Below are positions 17,235 to 27,305 of a stretch of DNA of 64,000 nt, piece by piece; the first letter of the stretch is position 1, and each line of letters begins with the position of its first letter. The stretch is from NCBI RefSeq assembly GCF_029892965.1, contig NZ_JARXWN010000002.1:248001-312000 (forward strand), read 5' to 3'. The notes under the pieces are model-generated. The model ran no database searches and was not told the DNA's origin. It worked only from the letters and a program-made list of their open reading frames with translations. The stretch is from Dysgonomonas sp. PF1-14 (GTDB lineage: Bacteria; Bacteroidota; Bacteroidia; Bacteroidales; Dysgonomonadaceae). The translations under genes were made by a program, and so were the position numbers.

Positions 17235-20200
17235 ATGTCTGATAAACCACTCATCGTATTATCCGACTATTCTCTTGAAATACAACAAATAGACCAATCG
17301 GATCTATCACTAAGGAACAAATATATCCGGTTGAAACAAATACTCGAACGAAGCTGTAAAGATATCACTGCCAGTGAATCTTTGCAGTTTCCTTCTTTAT
17401 TCTCGCGCCTTGTATTCATATCTCAGAAATATGAACTGCCCAAATCGCTGGAATGGCGCTTGCAAAACATACGAATAAAGGCAGCCTTCCTCCTCCGCAG
17501 CGAAAAACACCTTATATCGCCATATCAATATGAGCAGGCGAAGGAAACACTGGAAAAATTCTTTTTGGTTATCAATGGCAATACTATTGAATTATCAGAT
17601 AATGCTGAAAAGGAGAACACTACACCTCTATCACTCGACAAGATACGTGTACAGGTACTGGATATAGACAGGGAAAACGAAATAATTATATGCCAGTCCG
17701 ACAGCCTTACGGACGAAACGTTGCGGGTAAAATATAATATTGAACATGTAAATGACTTGTTTAACGATACTATCAGCCGACTGTGGACAGGGGCACAACT
17801 CAACCTGATAGACGTAAAAGAAGACGGTGAGGGTTACTATATTCCGAAAATAGTTGTACTTGAGCCCGATTACCTGATAGATGCTTCTGCAATAGCCGAG
17901 TGCTTTCAGTCATACGGGAATTCACATCTGCATTACTTCCGCCGCAAGTTTGAACCGAATGCAAATACACATTATATACTGCTCGGAAATCTGGCTAACT
18001 ATTTTCTGGACGAACTGATCTATGCAGAAGATGCTGCTACAGTGACTTTCGAAGATACCTTTATGAAGTCGTTTCGTTCCATGCCCTTTGAATATGCTTC
18101 GTGTAAGGAGATACAAAACAACAGCGACTTCAAAGAGTTTATGGCGAAAGCCGAAAGCCAGTTCAACAACATTAAGCGTGTAGTGCTGAACGATATGCCT
18201 GCCAACGGTTTTAAGGCAGCGGACTGCATACTTGAACCATCCTTCTTCAGTGAAAAGTATGGTTTTCAGGGAAGGCTCGATTTGCTACAACTGGCAGAAG
18301 ACAGAACAGGAACAGACCGCATTATAGAACTGAAATCGGGCAAACCACCCTACCCTCGCGAAGATGTGACCAAGATAGCACCGAATCACGAGACACAAAC
18401 AGCTGTTTACCGTCTGATGATACAAAGTGTATTCGGCAAAGATGCACGCCATATATATCCGACCATCTTGTATTCGGCTGCGGAAAACGATGGAGAGAAC
18501 ATCCGTTTTGCCGCTTTCTATCAACAACTGGAGAAAGAAATAATCAATACACGCAACCTGATCGTAGCCACCGAACACGATCTATATATCGGTGATGGAG
18601 GAACGGTAGAAGATACTTTCCGTAAATTATTTGACATGAATAATTACGGACGTGTACCGCAGTTCTTCACTGACAAGCTAAATGAACTCAAGAAGATACT
18701 AGACGGTGCGTCTACTGTGGAAAAAGCATATTTCTACCGGTATATCAGTTTTATATCGCGTGAACTGTACCTGCAAAAAACAGGAGATGAAGGTTACGAT
18801 TCGTCAATGAGTGTTTCCGCACTATGGAACACTACTTTTGAGGAACGGCGCGATGGACTGGATCTGATAGCCGGACTGGAGATAGAAGGCATAGACGATA
18901 GCGGACGCGATATGATTATCCGTTTCAGACGGGAAATACAGCCCGACTGTGTCAATTTTCGTGAGGGCGAAATTTGTATCCTTTATCCGAAAGAGCAGGA
19001 AGACGATTCGGTGCTGACAAACCAGATACTGAAAGGAACGGTCGTAAAAATATCATCAACGGAAGTAATACTGAGATTCAGATATAAACAGCGAAACCGA
19101 AACTTTTTCACGAAATACAGATATTGGGCGGTAGAGCATGACAAGCTTGATCACAGCTATAATGCCATGTTTAAAAGCCTGTTTGCTTTCCTTGCTTCGC
19201 CAATCGAGAAAAAAGAACTGCTGTTAGGTATCAGACAACCGGATTCATCCTATAATGAAGTTCATACAGGAGAATACTCCCAAGAGCTAAAGCAGGAAGT
19301 CATTATAAATAAAGCCTTGTCAGCCAAAGACTATTTCCTCATCGTAGGGCCACCGGGAACAGGCAAGACATCTATTTTTGCCCGAAAACTGATAGAACGG
19401 CTACATGCCGAACCCAATACAAACATTCTTGTCATAGCATATACCAACAGGGCTGTAGACGAATTATGCGCATCGGTATGTGCAGCTTTCGGCGAAGATG
19501 AGGCTGCGTGTAGCAAGTATATCCGTATCGGCACAGAGCTTTCGTGCGGTGAACCATATCGCCATCGCCTGTTGCAGAATATCTCACATAAGGCAAAAAA
19601 CAGGAAAGAACTGCTGACTGAAATAGACAATACCCGTATTTTCATTGGTACGCTGGCATCCGTAACCGGAAAGTCGGAGCTATTCGATCTGAAACAGTTC
19701 GATACAGCTATTATAGATGAAGCTTCGCAAATACTGGAACCTCAGATAATTGGACTACTCCCTCAGTGCGACAGGTTTATAATGATAGGTGACCACAAAC
19801 AGCTATCTACAATCACTTTGCAGGATGAGAACAAATCTAAGGTCACCGATAGTGAGCTTAACGCTATCGGCTTGTACGATTGCCGCGAGTCACTGTTTGA
19901 ACGCCTATACCACATCTGTCAGAAAAACGAATGGACACACGCTTATGATACACTGACATATCATGGCCGTATGCACTACGACATTGCCGAACTGGTAAAT
20001 AATAGCTTTTACGACAATCGGCTTAAGACAGCTACCGAAAGGCAACAGATACCATTATCTTTACCAAACTACGATGCGGACGACAAATATCAGTCTGTGG
20101 TAGCGAATACCCGCATCGGATTTGTTCCTGTAAGGGTGTCCGACTATTCCAATTCGTCTGATAAGATAAACCTTGCCGAAGCTGATACTGTCGTTTCATT

Positions 20201-20585
20201 GGCTACAGCATTATTGGAGGTTTACCGTGCCAACAATCTGGATTTCGATTCACAAAAAACATTGGGAATCATTACCCCATACCGCAATCAGATAGCACTG
20301 ATAAAGCGTAAACTGGAAGAAACCGGAATTGCCGAACTAAGGGATATTATGGTAGATACGGTAGAGCGCTATCAGGGTAGCCAACGCGATGTTATAATCT
20401 TCTCGTTCTGCTTCAATAAGCCTTATCAGCTCCGCTTTTTCAGCAATATGAACAGGGAAAACACTGTAGACAGAAAACTGAATGTAGCACTTACCCGTGC
20501 GCGAGAGCAGCTGTTTCTTGTAGGAAATGACCACATACTAAGCCAAAACTCTATCTATAAAAAAATATTGGAGGCTATCGGATAG
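17235..20585 (+). CDS. Dna2-like PD-(D/E)XK nuclease and superfamily 1 helicase
   Basis: A 1116-residue fusion. Around residues 345-370 it has GFQGRLDLLQL and IIELKSGKPP, the D and E-x-K parts of a RecB/Cas4-type nuclease. The C-terminal half is an SF1 helicase: Walker A GPPGTGKTS near 705, IIDEASQILEPQ near 828, GDHKQLS near 853, TVERYQGSQRDV near 1044 and NVALTRAREQLFLVG near 1085, the order found in Dna2/Upf1/NAM7 helicases. It likely processes DNA or RNA ends with 5'-3' helicase and nuclease activity. The cysteine ligands that bind Fe-S in Dna2 and Cas4 are not obvious. The neighbours are two lipoproteins, an odd pairing. Confidence 0.85.
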   Translation: MSDKPLIVLSDYSLEIQQIDQSDLSLRNKYIRLKQILERSCKDITASESLQFPSLFSRLVFISQKYELPKSLEWRLQNIRIKAAFLLRSEKHLISPYQYEQAKETLEKFFLVINGNTIELSDNAEKENTTPLSLDKIRVQVLDIDRENEIIICQSDSLTDETLRVKYNIEHVNDLFNDTISRLWTGAQLNLIDVKEDGEGYYIPKIVVLEPDYLIDASAIAECFQSYGNSHLHYFRRKFEPNANTHYILLGNLANYFLDELIYAEDAATVTFEDTFMKSFRSMPFEYASCKEIQNNSDFKEFMAKAESQFNNIKRVVLNDMPANGFKAADCILEPSFFSEKYGFQGRLDLLQLAEDRTGTDRIIELKSGKPPYPREDVTKIAPNHETQTAVYRLMIQSVFGKDARHIYPTILYSAAENDGENIRFAAFYQQLEKEIINTRNLIVATEHDLYIGDGGTVEDTFRKLFDMNNYGRVPQFFTDKLNELKKILDGASTVEKAYFYRYISFISRELYLQKTGDEGYDSSMSVSALWNTTFEERRDGLDLIAGLEIEGIDDSGRDMIIRFRREIQPDCVNFREGEICILYPKEQEDDSVLTNQILKGTVVKISSTEVILRFRYKQRNRNFFTKYRYWAVEHDKLDHSYNAMFKSLFAFLASPIEKKELLLGIRQPDSSYNEVHTGEYSQELKQEVIINKALSAKDYFLIVGPPGTGKTSIFARKLIERLHAEPNTNILVIAYTNRAVDELCASVCAAFGEDEAACSKYIRIGTELSCGEPYRHRLLQNISHKAKNRKELLTEIDNTRIFIGTLASVTGKSELFDLKQFDTAIIDEASQILEPQIIGLLPQCDRFIMIGDHKQLSTITLQDENKSKVTDSELNAIGLYDCRESLFERLYHICQKNEWTHAYDTLTYHGRMHYDIAELVNNSFYDNRLKTATERQQIPLSLPNYDADDKYQSVVANTRIGFVPVRVSDYSNSSDKINLAEADTVVSLATALLEVYRANNLDFDSQKTLGIITPYRNQIALIKRKLEETGIAELRDIMVDTVERYQGSQRDVIIFSFCFNKPYQLRFFSNMNRENTVDRKLNVALTRAREQLFLVGNDHILSQNSIYKKILEAIG

Positions 20586-22238
20586 CTAATCTAACTCTTC
20601 GATATAGGCATTTGGATAACCGCTCCTATCCTTATGTATTTTCAACAGATAGCGTCTTCGTTCACCTAAAGGAGTTTCATGTATAAAAAGAGTTTCAAAA
20701 TCTTTATCGCCTGATTTGAATACTCCATTTAAGGAGAAATAACGATCGGTATAGGTATTATTCAAAGGAGAGTGATCCCATTCTATATCACCTAACCTTT
20801 GCTCCATCTCCACTACTTTCAATGGCCAGCCGTCATTATAGAATGAAAGAGAAAATTCTCCATAGTTATCTCTCTGATCGGAGGAGTAACGATAATTTCC
20901 ACCACCACTTCTGCTTATAGCCGGTTCATCTATATATATGATATTTTTCAGTTCATAGCCCTTATTTCCTATGTGTACACTTCCCTCCTGCAAATATGAC
21001 ATCTTCACATCATTCTTTACAGAGGTTATCAACTCGCTTTTTAGTATCGGAATGAGCGAATCTCCGACTAGGTCGATCGAATTATATGAATTATAAACAG
21101 AAGAAATATCCGGTGAATATGAGTCGGTAGGGACAAATACCGTATACAAAGTATCGTTACTTATGCGTTCTACTTTATACCAGTCTTTTTCAAATACCAA
21201 GAATGCTTCGGTAGATACCCGCTCTGCCCTTTTCAGCAAATTGTCCCTTTCTGTCTGTTTTTCTGTTTCATATTGTTTATCACGATCCGCCTTTTCCAAC
21301 ATGTCTCCTGCAAATTTAGCCCCATAAAAAATAGCTGTGCAGCTAACTATCACACCCAATATACCTATCAGATAGCTTTTACCACTCACACCGGTCTGTT
21401 CTTCTCTGACTACATTGGTATCCGACCAGTTGTCGTGCCATCTGCTGCCAAGCAGGAAAGCTATACGCTCGAAAGGAATAATACGACAAAAACTACGTAG
21501 AATAGCGGTTCCCACAGGTAAGCTGTCCATATCATTTTTTATCGTGCGGCTCTCGGTCAGGTATTTACCGGGGGTAGCTCCGAATATTGTTTCAAACAAT
21601 ATGTAGAAAAATAACTGTAATATGATAAAACAGACTGCAAGGAAAGATGCAGCAATGCTGTTAGGTATCTCCATTAACCGCCCCAGCCATATCACCCAAG
21701 GGTAAAAAAAGAACATCAGTAATAAGAGATCGGTTACAAGGTGCGAAAAGCGTTGCCAGCCTGTTGTTTCCACATAATTACTTATCTCGGCATCTCCCAG
21801 TTTGTATGATTCCACTTTCAATGATTTTAAAGTAGTCATATGTTTTAATGCCAGATAAGAAACTACCAGAAAAGAAATCTTGATAAGGAGGATCAGGGCA
21901 TATAACACACTCATATTTTTCAGTTCGAAGATCAGTATAGATAGAATAGGTACTACATTATATATAAAGACCAGACTAAAACAGAATCGCAGTAAACGCA
22001 CTTCCCGACCATTAGTCTTCAGGCATAGAACCGAACCTGAAAGAAATAAAATATTAATGATAAATCCAACTACCAAAGCCAACTCTCTAAGAAAACTAAC
22101 AGGAGAAGCAACTGCCGAAAAACTAAATATAGTGGAAGGTGTTTTATCACCCATGAATATATAAAGGATATATGTAAACAGGGAATATAGCGAGAATACA
22201 CATCCTGCCCAAGCGATCAACCGGAGTTTTTTGTCCAT
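20586..22238 (-). CDS. RDD-domain membrane protein
   Basis: A 550-residue protein. Residues 1-135 contain about four membrane helices; an RDD domain follows at about 150-285, with WQRFSHLVTDLLLL, FGATPGKYLTESRTI and AILRSFCRIIPFERI. One more helix comes near 290-310 and then a soluble C-terminal region of about 240 residues. RDD proteins are proposed ion or solute transporters, but this large C-terminal part is not typical and I do not recognise it. The stop is immediately next to the convergent helicase stop (20585/20586), with no room for a separate terminator. Confidence 0.78.
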   Translation of the reverse strand: MDKKLRLIAWAGCVFSLYSLFTYILYIFMGDKTPSTIFSFSAVASPVSFLRELALVVGFIINILFLSGSVLCLKTNGREVRLLRFCFSLVFIYNVVPILSILIFELKNMSVLYALILLIKISFLVVSYLALKHMTTLKSLKVESYKLGDAEISNYVETTGWQRFSHLVTDLLLLMFFFYPWVIWLGRLMEIPNSIAASFLAVCFIILQLFFYILFETIFGATPGKYLTESRTIKNDMDSLPVGTAILRSFCRIIPFERIAFLLGSRWHDNWSDTNVVREEQTGVSGKSYLIGILGVIVSCTAIFYGAKFAGDMLEKADRDKQYETEKQTERDNLLKRAERVSTEAFLVFEKDWYKVERISNDTLYTVFVPTDSYSPDISSVYNSYNSIDLVGDSLIPILKSELITSVKNDVKMSYLQEGSVHIGNKGYELKNIIYIDEPAISRSGGGNYRYSSDQRDNYGEFSLSFYNDGWPLKVVEMEQRLGDIEWDHSPLNNTYTDRYFSLNGVFKSGDKDFETLFIHETPLGERRRYLLKIHKDRSGYPNAYIEELD

Positions 22239-22345
22239 AGTATCGGGTTATAGTTTATAAAAGTTTTTGAGAAGTCTTCTTTAAAATTAGCAACTATACA
22301 AATCTAGAAACATTATATAAACCTACAAAAAATATTACAAAAAAC

Positions 22346-22371
22346 AATTTAGTTAAACATTCAACTAAATT
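22346..22371. promoter_or_regulatory. Palindromic operator of the efflux operon
   Basis: AATTTAGTT (22346-22354) and AACTAAATT (22363-22371) are perfect 9-bp inverted arms 8 bp apart. The centre lies about 30 bp upstream of a -7 box (22381-22388), so a bound protein would cover the -33 region. The first gene downstream encodes a MarR-family regulator, and members of this family normally bind such palindromes and repress their own operon. Confidence 0.65.
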
Positions 22372-22380
22372 ATTTTGTTA

Positions 22381-22388
22381 TACCTTTG
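22381..22388 (+). promoter_or_regulatory. Promoter -7 box of marR operon
   Basis: TACCTTTG matches the Bacteroidetes -7 consensus TAnnTTTG, 23 bp before the marR ATG. The operator palindrome lies directly upstream; a separate TTTG -33 box is not clear. Confidence 0.5.
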
Positions 22389-22411
22389 CAGTCGAAAAAA
22401 ATGATAAAGAC

Positions 22412-22840
22412 ATGATGCAAACATTTGTACAAACAATATTGCAAACGCAGTCTTTCTACCGTCAGATAATCCATAGAAAAATACGAGAGCATAATATAGA
22501 TGTGACATTTGAGATGTTACACATATTGCGCTGTATGGACAGGGTTGGTGATAAAGTGAACCAACAGGAACTGGCAAATCTGACGTTCAAAGACAAATCG
22601 AGCCTCTCTTATCTGATAAAGAACATGGAGAAAAGAGGACTGATCGCACGCGAAGAAGATGCCGCAGACAAGCGCAACAAGCTGGTTATGCTGACAGAGA
22701 AAGGAGAACAATTGTATATACAGATCAAAGACATTATAGAAGATGTATATACAACACTGGAACAAAATGTGAATACCGAACATATACAACTGTGCATAGA
22801 ATATATGAAAGAGTTTACAGGAACAATAAAAGATAATTAA
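22412..22840 (+). CDS. MarR-family transcriptional regulator
   Basis: A 142-residue winged-helix protein. The core reads NQQELANLTFKDKSSLSYLI (recognition helix region), then MEKRGLIAREEDAADKRNKL, the MarR wing with the D-x-R motif, and VMLTEKGEQLY. It heads a four-gene operon with TolC, membrane-fusion and MFS efflux genes, the usual arrangement for a ligand-responsive repressor of drug export. A matching palindrome overlaps the promoter at 22346-22371. The next gene begins 11 bp later. Confidence 0.92.
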   Translation: MMQTFVQTILQTQSFYRQIIHRKIREHNIDVTFEMLHILRCMDRVGDKVNQQELANLTFKDKSSLSYLIKNMEKRGLIAREEDAADKRNKLVMLTEKGEQLYIQIKDIIEDVYTTLEQNVNTEHIQLCIEYMKEFTGTIKDN

Positions 22841-22851
22841 GTAATAAGCAA

Positions 22852-24159
22852 GTGAAAAAGTATTTATACACCCTATTTACAATACTATCCATATCGCTAC
22901 CGCTTACAGCCCAAACAACATACAGACTGACAGTAGACGAACTATTCGAAAGAGGGATACAAAGCAGCATAGCCATTCAGACCTCTATTGTAAAAACGCA
23001 GATTTCGGAAGATAAGGTAAGTCTGGCAAAGAACAAACGATTGCCGGATATTTCGATCAACGGGCTATTCGGGTACGTAGGTACTCCCATCATCCTCGAC
23101 AAGGACTTTTCTTTCCTGCAACATTCCAATACACCCGACTGGAAACAAAACTATCAGGTGAGTGCTACTCAGCCGATCTATCAGGGCGGACGTATCAAAA
23201 ACAGTATAGAAAAGGCCGATCTGGAAAGACAAGTAGCCGAACTCTCGCTGCAAAAGGATAAATCAGACCTGCGACTATGGCTGATAGGCAAGTATCTGGA
23301 TCTCTTCAATATGTACAAAGAGCGTGAAGTGTACACGAAGAATATAGAAGAAGCACAGATCCGCCTGCGCGATATAGAGAAGATGAAAGAACAGGGGATG
23401 ATTACTTCGAATGATGTACTTCGCAGCCAGATCATTCTCACTAATTACGAACTTTCATTTAAAGAGACACAGAACGACATACAACTTACTTCGCAACAGT
23501 TGGATATAGTTTTGGGACTGGACGAAAATACGATACTGCAACCGGACGAGAATCTGCTGTCTTACCGATTGGCTATACAGACTGAAAACGATTATATATA
23601 TCAGGCTTATGCACAATATCCCGATCTGAAAATAGCAGAACGCAATATAGCGCTGGCACAGAACAACCTGAAACTGACCAAGGCCGACTACCTCCCTACC
23701 CTGTCGCTACAGGCAAGTAATACGCTTGCACGCCCGATACCGAATGTATCTCCGGCTCAGGACTTATACCTCAATGCCTGGGGTGTAACGCTGAATCTCA
23801 GCTATCACATATCTGCCCTGTTCGACAAGAAGCATAATACAAATGCAGCCAAAAGCCAGATACACTTACAGGAACTAGCTCAGGAGCAGCAGAAGCAGCA
23901 TATACGTACCGAAGTAAAATCGGCATTCATAAAACATCAGGAAGCACTGGACAGAATTAAGGCTCTGGAAAAGACACTGGAGCAATCGAATGAGAACTAC
24001 CGCATTGTAAAGAATAAATACTTTAACCAACTGGCGATACTCACCGATCTGCTGGATGCCAATTCGGTACAGTTAAATGCCGAGTTGCAGCTGACAGCAG
24101 CTAAGACCAACGCAATATATACTTATTATCAATTACAAAAAGTTAGTGGAAACTTATAA
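22852..24159 (+). CDS. TolC-family outer-membrane efflux protein
   Basis: A 435-residue protein starting at GTG 22852, with a signal peptide (VKKYLYTLFTILSISLPLTA). It shows two outer-membrane-efflux repeats rich in long amphipathic helices, including QYQVSATQPIYQGGRIKNSI in the first and QEQQKQHIRTEVKSAFIKHQ in the second. Such trimers form the exit duct for RND or MFS pumps. Here it pairs with the EmrA- and EmrB-like genes that follow, giving a complete tripartite pump. The next gene starts 3 bp after its stop. Confidence 0.92.
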   Translation: MKKYLYTLFTILSISLPLTAQTTYRLTVDELFERGIQSSIAIQTSIVKTQISEDKVSLAKNKRLPDISINGLFGYVGTPIILDKDFSFLQHSNTPDWKQNYQVSATQPIYQGGRIKNSIEKADLERQVAELSLQKDKSDLRLWLIGKYLDLFNMYKEREVYTKNIEEAQIRLRDIEKMKEQGMITSNDVLRSQIILTNYELSFKETQNDIQLTSQQLDIVLGLDENTILQPDENLLSYRLAIQTENDYIYQAYAQYPDLKIAERNIALAQNNLKLTKADYLPTLSLQASNTLARPIPNVSPAQDLYLNAWGVTLNLSYHISALFDKKHNTNAAKSQIHLQELAQEQQKQHIRTEVKSAFIKHQEALDRIKALEKTLEQSNENYRIVKNKYFNQLAILTDLLDANSVQLNAELQLTAAKTNAIYTYYQLQKVSGNL

Positions 24160-24161
24160 TT

Positions 24162-25265
24162 ATGGACACAGACAAACCAACTAATATACCGGACAGCAAA
24201 CTAGAAGAAAAGGAAGCCTATCTGAAACTGAAAAAGAAGCGTACCCGCAACATTATACTCAACACTATCAGCATACTGCTTGCACTGGGAGGCATTATAT
24301 GGGGTGTCAATTTCTTTATGCGGTACTACAGATATGAGATCACTAACGATGCTACCATAGAGCAGTACATCACCCCCGTTAATTCGCGCATAGCCGGATA
24401 TATAAAGGAAGTACGATTCACCGAACACCAATGGGTAAATGCAGGCGACACCCTGCTCATTATAGACGACCGCGAGTTCAGGATAAAGGAAATGGATGCT
24501 GAAGCTGCACTGATGGATGCGCAAAGCACCTCATCGGTACTCTCATCGAGCATAGCCACTACCTCAACAAATGTAGCCGTATCGGATGCCAACATAGAAG
24601 AGGCTAAAGCCCGTCTGTGGAGAGCCGAACAGGATATGAAACGATACAAGAACCTGCTTGATGCCGAATCGGTATCGCAACAGCAGTATGATCAAATAAA
24701 GAGTGAGTTCGATGCGCAAACCGCTCACTACAACGCTTTGCTAAGACAGAAAGAGTCATTGAAGTCCACATCTTCCGAAACATCGAAGAAGCAGGGAAAC
24801 GCAGCGGCTACAATCCTGCGGCGTGAGGCCGATCTGGCAATGGCAAAATTAAACCTGTCGTATACGGTAATCACAGCCCCATACAGTGGCTATGTAGGAC
24901 GCCGTACTCTCGAAGTTGGGCAGCTGGTACAGGCAGGACAAACAATTACCAACCTGATAAAGAACGACAACAAGTGGATCATAGCCAACTATCGCGAGAT
25001 GCAGATAGGAAATATATACATCGGGCAGGAAGTAAAAATAAGGGTAGACGCCATTAGAGGAAAGACCTTTAAAGGTAAAGTAACCGCCATATCGGAAGCC
25101 ACAGGATCGAAATATTCCATGCTGCCGACCGACAATTCGGCCGGAAACTTTGTCAAGATACAGCAACGTATCCCTGTACGCATCGACTTTGAGGATATCA
25201 CTGCCGAAGATATGCAGAAACTGCGTGCCGGAATGATGGTGATTACCGAAGCTATAAAAGACTGA
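24162..25265 (+). CDS. HlyD/EmrA-family membrane fusion protein
   Basis: A 367-residue periplasmic adaptor. A single membrane anchor lies at about residues 28-47. ITPVNSRIAGYIKEVRFTEH is the first half of the biotinyl-lipoyl domain, a coiled-coil hairpin spans about 95-215, and VITAPYSGYVGRRTLEVGQL is the second lipoyl half, followed by a beta-barrel domain. This is the EmrA pattern, linking the inner-membrane pump to the TolC-like duct. It is followed by the MFS gene after 4 bp. Confidence 0.92.
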   Translation: MDTDKPTNIPDSKLEEKEAYLKLKKKRTRNIILNTISILLALGGIIWGVNFFMRYYRYEITNDATIEQYITPVNSRIAGYIKEVRFTEHQWVNAGDTLLIIDDREFRIKEMDAEAALMDAQSTSSVLSSSIATTSTNVAVSDANIEEAKARLWRAEQDMKRYKNLLDAESVSQQQYDQIKSEFDAQTAHYNALLRQKESLKSTSSETSKKQGNAAATILRREADLAMAKLNLSYTVITAPYSGYVGRRTLEVGQLVQAGQTITNLIKNDNKWIIANYREMQIGNIYIGQEVKIRVDAIRGKTFKGKVTAISEATGSKYSMLPTDNSAGNFVKIQQRIPVRIDFEDITAEDMQKLRAGMMVITEAIKD

Positions 25266-25269
25266 CAAC

Positions 25270-26877
25270 ATGATTATCCCTGTTATAAAAACAACGGCTA
25301 TAAGCCCATTTAGAAGTTGGGTTCCCAACTGGCTGAAAACTGTTGTTGCCCTCATCATACTGATACCCATACTGCTGGTGAACGGGGCATATACCGGAAG
25401 TAACATCGACATATCCAGTTATCTCGGTGTTATCTCCGAAGACATCAATATGGCGTATTATGCTTCATCGGTGGGCATGGCTGTTGCACATCTGGTAATA
25501 CCCAAAGTAAAACCTATTGCCACAGCAAAAACAATTATCCTCATTGTATTACTGTTTCAGGTGCTTCTCAGCTTTATCTGTGCAGAAACCAGCTATATAG
25601 AGATCATCATTATATGCAGTTTCTTCATCGGTTATTTCAAGGCATTCTCTATGATAGAAACTATCAACATACTGATGCCTGTCCTGAGTCCGAGTGGCAC
25701 ACGTAACGAATTTTATGCAAAGTTTTATCCTATAATACTCACCTGCGGACAATTATCACTGGTATTAACAGCCGAACTGGCTTATATATACAACTGGCAA
25801 TATATGTACTATTTTATGATACTCATGTTGCTGGTGTCGATCATTGCTGTAGTAATATGTATGTCGTTTGCCCGAAGGCTTGTGCGCATACCTTTCAAAG
25901 ATATAGACTGGCTGAGTTTTTTCCTCGTATCGGTTTGCTTTATGGCTATTGTCTATGTGGCAACCTACGGAAAGACGAAAGACTGGTTCAATTCGGGTCA
26001 GATTATAATCGCTACGATACTGATTCCGCTGACCGGTTGGCTTTTCATCCGCCGCCAATTTTCCGACACGCCGTTTCTGGATATGAGCGTATTGAAGAAC
26101 AGAAACTCAGTGACCATTTATCTCCTGTCTTTCCTGCTCATGTTTTATGCTTCATTCAGTATTCTCATTTCGTCATACACTACTAATGTACTTCGGTTGG
26201 ACAGCACCCATGTAAACGAATTATACCTGTATATGATTCCCGGTTTTTTAGTTGGTGGCGTCATCTGTTACTACTGGTTCCTTAAAGAGATACGTATGGC
26301 ATGGCTCATATTTCTGGGATTCGCCTGTTTTACATTGTCCATAGCCTTGTTATACTTTCAGATAACACCAAACGGCTTGTATGAAGACCTGTATCTGCTC
26401 ATGTTTCTCAGAGGTATCGGTATGCTTGTGTTGTTTGTGGCTTTTGCAATTTATGGTATATACGGATTATCACCGAGGCAACTTATATACAATGCATTCT
26501 TTCTTATCACCGCACGTTCGGCACTTGCTCCTGCCATTGGTGCTTCTGTACTGACTAACTGGCTCTACCGCCTGCAGCAAAAAAATACAAGTATCTTGTC
26601 GGAAGGAGTAGATATGCAAAACCCTCTTGCTAACAGCCAGTTTACCTCATCTGTAAATTCAGCTTTGTCACAAGGGTGGAGCCTCGAAGATGCCCAACGC
26701 ATTGCAACAAATCTCCTATACCAGAAAATACAGGTACAAGCCGTCACCATCAGCATAAAAACCATAGCCGGATGGATGCTGATATTGGGCATTCTATTGC
26801 TGATAGGCATTGTATTATACTTCCTGCAATTTAAGCCTGTAAGGTTGATGAAAATGGGTAATGATATGTCGGGGTAA
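25270..26877 (+). CDS. MFS drug exporter, EmrB/DHA2 type
   Basis: A 535-residue protein with about 14 membrane helices, the DHA2 topology. It differs from standard EmrB in the weakly conserved first loop; after the MFP and TolC genes a proton-driven multidrug exporter is the natural reading. RRQFSDTPFLDMSVLKNRNS matches the common mid-protein loop of the DHA2 family. It ends the four-gene operon and is followed by a repeat region. Substrate cannot be inferred. Confidence 0.88.
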   Translation: MIIPVIKTTAISPFRSWVPNWLKTVVALIILIPILLVNGAYTGSNIDISSYLGVISEDINMAYYASSVGMAVAHLVIPKVKPIATAKTIILIVLLFQVLLSFICAETSYIEIIIICSFFIGYFKAFSMIETINILMPVLSPSGTRNEFYAKFYPIILTCGQLSLVLTAELAYIYNWQYMYYFMILMLLVSIIAVVICMSFARRLVRIPFKDIDWLSFFLVSVCFMAIVYVATYGKTKDWFNSGQIIIATILIPLTGWLFIRRQFSDTPFLDMSVLKNRNSVTIYLLSFLLMFYASFSILISSYTTNVLRLDSTHVNELYLYMIPGFLVGGVICYYWFLKEIRMAWLIFLGFACFTLSIALLYFQITPNGLYEDLYLLMFLRGIGMLVLFVAFAIYGIYGLSPRQLIYNAFFLITARSALAPAIGASVLTNWLYRLQQKNTSILSEGVDMQNPLANSQFTSSVNSALSQGWSLEDAQRIATNLLYQKIQVQAVTISIKTIAGWMLILGILLLIGIVLYFLQFKPVRLMKMGNDMSG

Positions 26878-26883
26878 TAATTA

Positions 26884-27090
26884 CAGTCAACAGTGATCAG
26901 TCAACAGTTAACAACAAAAGGTAACAACCAACGGTCACAGGAGCGAAGCGTATGTAAAGGTAACACATTTGCACAGTTTGTTTGTCACTTTACCTTTCCT
27001 GTAGGAGCAGACTCGCATGTCTACCCGTATATTCGTTTTAATATTTTTTTATCCGGTCAATACTGTTAACTGAATATACCTTACAGATAA
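26884..27090 (+). repeat. Dispersed intergenic repeat, copy 2
   Basis: This copy begins with CAGTCAACAGTGATCAGTCA and AAAGGTAACAACCAACGGTC, then ACAGGAGCGAAGCGTATG, and ends with ACTGTTAACTGAATATACC. The ends match copies 1 and 3 but the middle (about 26970-27055) is different, including CCTGTAGGAGCAGACTCGCATG. The remaining 215 bases before the next gene are AT-rich and featureless to my eye. Confidence 0.7.
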
Positions 27091-27305
27091 AGTTATTTAT
27101 TTCTCATATCACCTCTTTATCAACCTATACCAGAAAGCAAGCAAAACCGTTTGTCTTTTATAAGAAAATATTAGATTCGTTCAGAATTAGAACAGCCAAA
27201 ACAAAAACTTCATTAAAAACGCATAGGGCTTTAAAACATTCCGGGAGATAAACAGTCTTATATAATAGAGGCACAGAACTATTTAATTCTCAGAATGGGC
27301 GCAAT

